This document shows, piece after piece, positions 43,197 through 48,975 of a stretch of DNA of 48,975 nucleotides (positions within the stretch are counted from its first letter, which is position 1; each line of letters starts with the position of its first letter). The position numbers and the translations under genes are program-made. The notes beneath the pieces were generated by a model. That model was not told the origin of the DNA. It worked only from the letters and a program-made list of their open reading frames with translations, and ran no database searches. Source of the stretch: Paracoccaceae bacterium (GTDB lineage: Bacteria; Pseudomonadota; Alphaproteobacteria; Rhodobacterales; Rhodobacteraceae); contig JACVZW010000042.1 of NCBI GenBank assembly GCA_014654775.1, positions 1 through 48,975 of the forward strand, read 5' to 3'.

Positions 43197-46027
43197 TGGC
43201 CAAGAAACCCATCGAGGTCGAAACCCTCACCCACGATGCCACGCGCAAGAACATTCCGACGGCGGAGTTCGAAAGCCTGATGCGGGATCAGGACAAGACG
43301 CCGATCCAGTTGGCCTACGAACGCCGCAACCGCGATCTGGACCCGCAGCTGGTCTGGCGCGGGAAGGATGAGCAGGATTGGTCTGATCTGATCGTTCAGG
43401 CACCGCCGCTGTATATTCAGGAGAAGGTCCATCCCAAGGTCATCATCGACGACCTGAAACGCGAAAGCGCCAACCGGGCGAAGGCGGCGAAGGACGCACC
43501 GCAGTTCGACATGTTCGCCGATTTCAACGGCCTGCCCGATGCCGAGGCCGCGACGGAGTTCTACCAGCACGATCAGCACTGGTCGAACCGGATGATCTCG
43601 GGCGACAGCCTGTCCGTGATGGCCTCGCTGGCGGAGCGGGAGGGGCTGCGCGGTCAGGTGCAGTGCATCTATTTCGACCCACCCTATGGCATCAAGTTCA
43701 ACTCGAACTTCCAGTGGTCAACTCGTGAGCGCGATGTAAAGGACGGCGACAAGACCCATGTGACGCGCGAACCCGAACAGGTCCGCGCCTTTCGCGACAC
43801 CTGGAAGGACGGCATCCATTCCTATCTGACCTACCTGCGCGACCGTTTGACTGTAGCCAGAGATCTCTTAAAGGAGAGTGGAAGCATCTTTCTTCAAATT
43901 GGAGCTGAAAACGTCCATCGTGTGAGAGCAGTCATGGACGAAGTGTTTGGCGAAGACAACTTCGTATGCTCGATTTCAGCTCAGAAGACTGGCAGCCAAT
44001 CTGGAGACTTTCTTCAGGCCACAAGCGACGCTGTTCTTTGGTATACGCGCGACAAGAATGCGGCATCTAGAAAGTTCAGGCCACTGTTCCTCGAACGGAT
44101 TGGCGAGGATTCTAACGACTTTGTAATTGATCGTGAGGACTATAGCGCCAACCCGTTGACCTCAGATGGTGTTAGATCAACGACCACATGTGATTTCTCA
44201 TGGGAAGGCCGAGTGTTTCATCCCGGAAAAATGTCTCATTGGAAGGTGGTTCCCGAGGGATTGACGAGAGTTGGCAAGACTGGCCGGATCGTTCCCCAGA
44301 AAACGCAAATTCGCTTCAAAACTTTCTTTGATGATTATCCTGTCAAAAGACTAGGTGATTATTGGAACGATCTCGGAGGTGCTACTGGAAAGATTTACGT
44401 TGTTCAAACTACGCCAAAAATGGTTGAGCGATGCATTCTGATGACAACCGATCCAGGTGATTTGGTGCTTGATCCCACCTGCGGATCGGGCACCACAGCC
44501 TATGTAGCAGAGCAATGGGGGCGGCGTTGGATCACCATCGACACCAGCCGCGTTGCAATTGCCCTCGCCCGGTCACGCCTGATGGGCGCGCGTTATCCCT
44601 ACTACCTGTTAGCCGACAGCCCCGAAGGCCAGAAAAAAGAAAGCGAAGTCACCCGTAGCCCGCGGAAGACTGCTCCTACCCACGGCAGTATCCGTCAAGG
44701 CTTCGTTTATGATCGTGTTCCTCACATCACCCTTGGTAGGATAGCTGACAACGCCGAGATCGACGTGATCTGGGAGAGGATGCAGCCTGCGGTGGAGGCG
44801 GCCATCGACGCGCTGAACGCGGCCCTTGCAGGCCACCCCGACCCGTTCAAGGTGGAAACGGGCGGCCGCGCGGGCGCGAAGATCGACTTCCGCGCGAATG
44901 GTGAGGTGAAGCTGCCCTCTGGCGAGATGGCCCCCGCGAACGGGTTGATGGAATGGGAAATCCCGCGCGAGGCGCCGAACGGCTGGCCCGCCGCCGCGCA
45001 GGCCGCCCTGGCCCGGTTCTGGGAGGCGCGGATCGCCCGCCAGCGCGAGATCGATGCCAGTATCGCCGCGAAGGCGGAGTTCGAATACCTCTACGACAAG
45101 CCCTTCGCCGACAAGGACAAAGTGCGCGTCGCCGGCCCCTTCACTGTGGAAAGCCTGTCGCCTCACCGCACGCTGGCCGTGGATTGGGATGACGAGCTGA
45201 TCGACCTGCACGAGGCCGCCGAAGGCAAACGGAAGGCCGCCGAAGCCCCGCGCGACTTCACTGACTTCGCCCATATGATCCTGGAGAACCTGAAGACTGC
45301 TGGCGTGCAGCAGGCGCATAAGGAGGACCGGATCACCTTCACCAGCCTGAAGGGGTGGCCTGGCAACTGGATCGCGGCCGAGGGAACATTCATGGAAGGC
45401 GACGTGCAGCGCCGCGCGGGTGTGTTCATCGGGCCCGAGTTCGGCACCGTCTCGCGCCCCGACCTTGTGGCCGCGGCGAAGGAAGCAGGGGATTTGGGTT
45501 TCGACGCGCTGATCTGCTGCGCCTTCAACTATGACGCCCACAGTTCGGAGTTCGACAAGCTGGGCCGCATCCGCGTGCTGAAGGCGCGAATGAACCCCGA
45601 CCTGCATATGGGTGGGGAGTTGAAGACGACCCAAGCGGGGAACCTGTTCGTGATCTTCGGCGAGCCGGATATTCGGATCACCGAGGTGGGTGACGGGATG
45701 GTTCAAGTGCAGGTCTTCGGCGTGGACGTCTTCAAGCCCCAGACCGGGGAAGTGGAGAGCGAGGGGACGGACGGCATCGCGCTGTGGATGCTGGATACGG
45801 ATTACAACGAGGAGAGCTTCTTTGTCCGCCACGCTTATTTCCTTGGGGCAAACGACCCTTACAAGGCACTGAAAACGACGCTGAAGGCGGAGATTGATGA
45901 GGAAGCGTGGGCGACGCTGAACTCTGACGTCTCGCGCCCGTTCCCGAAGCCAAAGTCGGGGCGGATCGCGGTGAAGGTGATCAATCACCTTGGGGATGAG
46001 GTGATGAAGGTTTTTGCGGTGGGGTGA
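43196..46027 (+). CDS. Beta-class site-specific DNA methyltransferase (Mod-like)
   Basis: 943 residues from ATG 43196 (a GTG at 43193 is the alternative; AAGGAGGG is upstream). The catalytic motif DPPYG (161-165) precedes the SAM motif DPTCGSGTT (426-434), which is the beta order of type III Mod proteins. The target-recognition region between them is compositionally AT-richer than the flanking GC-rich code (about 43850-44470), suggesting cassette replacement. The long C-terminal half (about 500 residues) is atypical for type III Mod and unassigned. Confidence 0.92.
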   Translation: MAKKPIEVETLTHDATRKNIPTAEFESLMRDQDKTPIQLAYERRNRDLDPQLVWRGKDEQDWSDLIVQAPPLYIQEKVHPKVIIDDLKRESANRAKAAKDAPQFDMFADFNGLPDAEAATEFYQHDQHWSNRMISGDSLSVMASLAEREGLRGQVQCIYFDPPYGIKFNSNFQWSTRERDVKDGDKTHVTREPEQVRAFRDTWKDGIHSYLTYLRDRLTVARDLLKESGSIFLQIGAENVHRVRAVMDEVFGEDNFVCSISAQKTGSQSGDFLQATSDAVLWYTRDKNAASRKFRPLFLERIGEDSNDFVIDREDYSANPLTSDGVRSTTTCDFSWEGRVFHPGKMSHWKVVPEGLTRVGKTGRIVPQKTQIRFKTFFDDYPVKRLGDYWNDLGGATGKIYVVQTTPKMVERCILMTTDPGDLVLDPTCGSGTTAYVAEQWGRRWITIDTSRVAIALARSRLMGARYPYYLLADSPEGQKKESEVTRSPRKTAPTHGSIRQGFVYDRVPHITLGRIADNAEIDVIWERMQPAVEAAIDALNAALAGHPDPFKVETGGRAGAKIDFRANGEVKLPSGEMAPANGLMEWEIPREAPNGWPAAAQAALARFWEARIARQREIDASIAAKAEFEYLYDKPFADKDKVRVAGPFTVESLSPHRTLAVDWDDELIDLHEAAEGKRKAAEAPRDFTDFAHMILENLKTAGVQQAHKEDRITFTSLKGWPGNWIAAEGTFMEGDVQRRAGVFIGPEFGTVSRPDLVAAAKEAGDLGFDALICCAFNYDAHSSEFDKLGRIRVLKARMNPDLHMGGELKTTQAGNLFVIFGEPDIRITEVGDGMVQVQVFGVDVFKPQTGEVESEGTDGIALWMLDTDYNEESFFVRHAYFLGANDPYKALKTTLKAEIDEEAWATLNSDVSRPFPKPKSGRIAVKVINHLGDEVMKVFAVG

Positions 46028-46029
46028 TC

Positions 46030-46332
46030 ATGGATCTGTCTGACAAGCCGTATTGGTTCAAGGTCGTAGACTTCCTTCAGCAGAACTGGGCTGTCATTTC
46101 GACGGAAGCCGGAATGGCAAAGGTGATTTTCTTTTCAGATACTTGCGGGATATTTGATGAACTGACCTTCCCGTCATCAACCGAAGCAGAGAGCGCCCTT
46201 CGACGCAACGGCTTCAACACTTACGACGACGATGTGGAAGCGCAGAAACTCATCCGTAGACCAGTCGGGACCTTCCGGCCCGTTCCTCATCCGAATGGCC
46301 CGATCTACAGCAGTGGCAGGTTCTGGCGATGA
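46030..46332 (+). CDS. Small conserved-position protein, unknown
   Basis: About 100 residues, starting MDLSDKPYWFKVVDFLQQNW; an in-frame GTG at 46024 is possible. It has aromatic-rich short strands (ISTEAGMAKVIFFSDTCGIF) and no recognised motif. It is the third gene of the operon, with ATGA overlap into the fusion helicase. It could be an antitoxin-like partner for the RelE-like domain encoded next; this is a guess based on position and size only. Confidence 0.6.
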   Translation: MDLSDKPYWFKVVDFLQQNWAVISTEAGMAKVIFFSDTCGIFDELTFPSSTEAESALRRNGFNTYDDDVEAQKLIRRPVGTFRPVPHPNGPIYSSGRFWR

Positions 46333-48416
46333 TGGAATTCCGGATCGCCGATACGTTCACAGACAGTCTTGGCCGTCTGACGGCGCAAGAGCAGAAGGCG
46401 GCCAAGACCACCGCTTTCGACCTGCAACTGGACCCGACCTCGAACGGCCTGTCCTTCCACAAGCTGGACCGCGCCAAGGACTCGAACTTCTGGTCGGTGC
46501 GGGTGAATGCCGACATCCGGATCATCGTCCACCGCACCGCTGGCAGCATCCTGCTGGTCTATGTCGATCACCACGATAATGCCTACAAATGGGCGGAAAG
46601 GCGGAAGATCGAACGACACCCGACGACGGGCGCCATGCAGTTGGTCGAGGTGCGGGAGCGGGTTGAAGAGATTGAAATCGTCAAGCCGAAGGCGGAAGCA
46701 GCTGGCGTGGCGCCAGTTGCCAAGCCTGCGGTGCGTCTGTTCGACAACTTGCGAAAGTTCGAGTTGATGGCGTTTGGCGTGCCCGAGGAATGGGTGAACG
46801 ATGTTCGTGCCGCCACCGAGGACACTTTGTTCGATTTGATCGAGCATCTGCCGCAAGAGGCACAGGAAGCGCTACTCAAGCTCGCGGTCGGCGAGAAACC
46901 GGAACCGCCCGTGCAGCAGCCCGAAACGGCCGATCCTTTCGCGCATCCGGACGCGCAGCGCCGCTTCCGGGTGCTGACAAATGTGGAAGAGTTGCGGCAG
47001 GCACTGGATTACCCGTGGGACAAGTGGGCGGTCTTTCTTCATCCGGCGCAGGAAGACCTGGTCCGCCGCAGCTTCAACGGACCTGCGCGGGTGTCGGGGT
47101 CAGCGGGCACGGGCAAGACCATCGTTGCACTGCACAGGGCAGTGCACCTTGCCAAGGAGAACCCGAACGCGCGCGTCCTGTTGACGACGTTCTCGAAGCC
47201 GCTGGCGAATGCGCTGAAGACGAAACTGGTCAGCCTGACTGCAAGTGAGCCAATCGTTGCCGCGAGAGTTACGGTGAAACCAATCTCTTCCGTAGGCTAC
47301 GACCTTTATACTGAACGGTTCGGGCAACCTAACCTTGCATCAGCGGCGATTGTCCGCAGCAGTTTGCAGGAAGCGGCGAAGTCGGTTGAAGAGAATGGTT
47401 TCCCTCTCCAGTTTTTGCTGAACGAGTGGATGGATGTTGTGGATGCCTGGCAGCTGAAGACGTGGGAAGATTACCGCGATGTATCTCGGCTTGGTCGGCG
47501 CACGCGGGTTGGGGGCAAGCAGCGGGAGGTTCTTTGGCAGATCTTCAGTCAAGTCCGCCAACGGCTTGATGAACGGAACCTCGTGACATGGTCAGATGTT
47601 TTCGGTCGCGTTGCTGCCGCGCTGTCTGTGAACGACCGAAAGCCGTTCGATTTTGCGGTCGTTGACGAAGCTCAAGACCTGAGTGTTGCGGAAAGCCGTT
47701 TTCTGGCAGCACTTGCGGGGAACAACCCGAACGGTTTGTTCTTTGCAGGCGACTTAGGGCAACGGATATTCCAGCAGCCGTTTTCCTGGCGTTCCTTGGG
47801 TCTCGATGTAAGGGGCCGTTCGTTTACGCTTCGGATCAACTACCGCACGTCGCACCAGATCAGGGCCAAGGCGGATCGGCTGTTGCCGAACTCCGTCGCA
47901 GATGTGGATGGCAACAGCGAAAGCCGGAAAGGAACAGTGTCAATCTTTGATGGCCCACCGCCCTCCGTTCTCATCTGTCGGACGGTGGATGAAGAAGCGG
48001 TCAGCGTGGCTGGGTGGATCACGGAGCGCCTGTCTGAAGGTACAAGACCAGAAGAGATTGGTGTCTTTGTGCGTTCGGAAACCGAGTTGAAACGAGCCCG
48101 ACAGGCCGTGAAGGCCGCTGGCCAATCAACTGTGGAACTAGGCGATAAGGTTGAAGTGGTATCCGGTTCAATTGCAGTAGGCACGATGCATTTTGCCAAG
48201 GGTCTTGAGTTCAAGTGCGCAGTCGTCATGGCCTGCGATGATGAAATCGTGCCACTACAGAGCCGGATTGAAACGGTTACAGATGAGGCCGATCTGAAGG
48301 AAGTCTATGAAACGGAACGCCATCTTCTGTATGTCGCCTGCACCCGTGCACGAGACCATCTGCTGGTTACAGCCACGGACCCAGAATCGGAGTTTCTGGG
48401 AGACATGGGTCCATAG
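46329..48416 (+). CDS. RelE-like domain fused to UvrD/Rep superfamily I helicase
   Basis: 695 residues. Residues 1-95 (MMEFRIADTFTDSLGRLTAQ, then NFWSVRVNADIRIIVHR, LLVYVDHHDNAYKWAERRK) have the RelE/ParE toxin fold pattern. A helical linker follows. From 240 onward it is a superfamily I helicase: GSAGTGKT (257-264), VVDEAQDLS (446-449 DEAQ), GDLGQRIFQQPFSW, NYRTSHQIR, HFAKGLEFKCAV and YVACTRARDHLLV. The same fusion is annotated in other genomes beside type III-like RM genes as far as I recall. It may regulate or assist restriction, or be an effector. Confidence 0.85.
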   Translation: MMEFRIADTFTDSLGRLTAQEQKAAKTTAFDLQLDPTSNGLSFHKLDRAKDSNFWSVRVNADIRIIVHRTAGSILLVYVDHHDNAYKWAERRKIERHPTTGAMQLVEVRERVEEIEIVKPKAEAAGVAPVAKPAVRLFDNLRKFELMAFGVPEEWVNDVRAATEDTLFDLIEHLPQEAQEALLKLAVGEKPEPPVQQPETADPFAHPDAQRRFRVLTNVEELRQALDYPWDKWAVFLHPAQEDLVRRSFNGPARVSGSAGTGKTIVALHRAVHLAKENPNARVLLTTFSKPLANALKTKLVSLTASEPIVAARVTVKPISSVGYDLYTERFGQPNLASAAIVRSSLQEAAKSVEENGFPLQFLLNEWMDVVDAWQLKTWEDYRDVSRLGRRTRVGGKQREVLWQIFSQVRQRLDERNLVTWSDVFGRVAAALSVNDRKPFDFAVVDEAQDLSVAESRFLAALAGNNPNGLFFAGDLGQRIFQQPFSWRSLGLDVRGRSFTLRINYRTSHQIRAKADRLLPNSVADVDGNSESRKGTVSIFDGPPPSVLICRTVDEEAVSVAGWITERLSEGTRPEEIGVFVRSETELKRARQAVKAAGQSTVELGDKVEVVSGSIAVGTMHFAKGLEFKCAVVMACDDEIVPLQSRIETVTDEADLKEVYETERHLLYVACTRARDHLLVTATDPESEFLGDMGP

Positions 48417-48975
48417 AGCTATTTTCCGACCAAGACGGCAGGTCATTTTGGAAATCACTCACCATGGGGAAGCGTGGTACCATCATGTTATTGGACCTGT
48501 CTCTTGATTTTGAGGCTGGGCCGACTTTCGGCATCTGCTTTTCTGGGCAGCGAAGCTTCGGGAACTTCAGCGAACCGAGCGCCAAGGGGCCTGTTGGATG
48601 CCTACCTTAAAGCAGTCTTGGGCACTGGCAGCGCCGTCGAGCGGGGCGCACAGCGGGCGGACGGAAACACCTTTATCGGTCTTCGCCAAAGTCCGAAGCG
48701 AACGTTACGGCACCTCGGTCCCACTCAAAGACTTGTCGACTCGAAGAGCTCATATCGGACTGTCGGCCCGGATGACCTTTGGGCCACCCTCGCAGACGCA
48801 GGATTGACGATCTGGGCGGAAAGCGGTCGTTAACCTAGCCGTATCGCAGCCGTAGCAATTTAGCGATAGAGGAACCTTGCACCTACGGAAAGTCTCTCGC
48901 CGCGATACCGAGGCTGCATAGTAACCCTTCGCGGTGGGCCGTCTTCTTGTGCTGAAGCTTTCCGTTTAGGTCCGA
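48417..48975. other. Region downstream of the RelE-helicase gene
   Basis: 559 bp with no supported gene. Open frames (for example 48474-48833) have no recognised content, weak starts and no ribosome-binding site that I can see. The window ends here, so the right boundary of the defence operon's island is not visible. Confidence 0.4.

Noticed and set aside
44609-45988. 459-codon minus-strand open frame under the methyltransferase
   Set aside because: It is a shadow of the plus-strand coding frame; its sequence is His/Arg-rich with no motif.
48474-48833. 119-codon ORF at the right edge
   Set aside because: No start signal, no motif and no supporting neighbour. It is left as unassigned.

Overview
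The window is high-GC alphaproteobacterial chromosome, most likely family Rhodobacteraceae. The evidence is a conserved housekeeping run (murA, a DUF2948 gene, hisD, a UPF0262 gene, a low-molecular-weight phosphatase, infA, maf, a short RNase E/G-type gene, yacG, tRNA-Phe) with strongly GC-biased third codon positions. This core (about 11.2-20.8 kb) is flanked on both sides by acquired DNA devoted mainly to anti-phage defence.

Left island (1 to about 11.2 kb). A tyrosine integrase lies beside tRNA-Thr(GGT). Its cargo is a type I restriction-modification operon on the minus strand, hsdM-hsdS-mrr-hsdR, with an Mrr-type endonuclease gene inserted between hsdS and hsdR. hsdR is cut after about 706 codons by what looks like an insertion-sequence end at bases 1-53. 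A divergent helix-turn-helix regulator, a serine recombinase with a 12-bp inverted repeat, and a zinc-ribbon protein follow. The left boundary is outside the window.

Core (11.2-20.8 kb). Two gene trains show repeated ATGA/GTGA overlaps: hisD to a GNAT gene, and infA-maf-RNase E/G-yacG.

Integrative mobilizable element (20,767-39,633, about 18.9 kb). A perfect 49-bp direct repeat, the 3' part of tRNA-Phe(GAA), bounds it. Inside, in order, are: integrase and two small helix-turn-helix proteins; a divergent XRE regulator with a palindromic operator; a FitAB-type toxin-antitoxin; a second type I RM system (hsdMSR); a SIR2 / small protein / Rad50-like ATPase operon that fits the Lamassu (ABC-three-component) defence family; a Fic protein; and a mobilization module (relaxase with two genes nested in another frame, MobC, a helix-turn-helix protein and a candidate oriT). 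I found no conjugation pore genes, so transfer would need a helper.

Right region (39.6-49.0 kb). About 0.5 kb past the second att copy begins a four-gene overlapping operon: type III-like restriction helicase-nuclease, beta-class DNA methyltransferase, a 100-residue unknown protein, and a RelE-like domain fused to a UvrD-type helicase. It may be a separate element stacked at the same tRNA-Phe site or an older island; its right end is not seen.

The best candidates for new biology are the SIR2-Lamassu operon with a duplicated, apparently protein-constrained micro-ORF between lmuA and lmuC, and the type III-like RM operon carrying the RelE-UvrD fusion.
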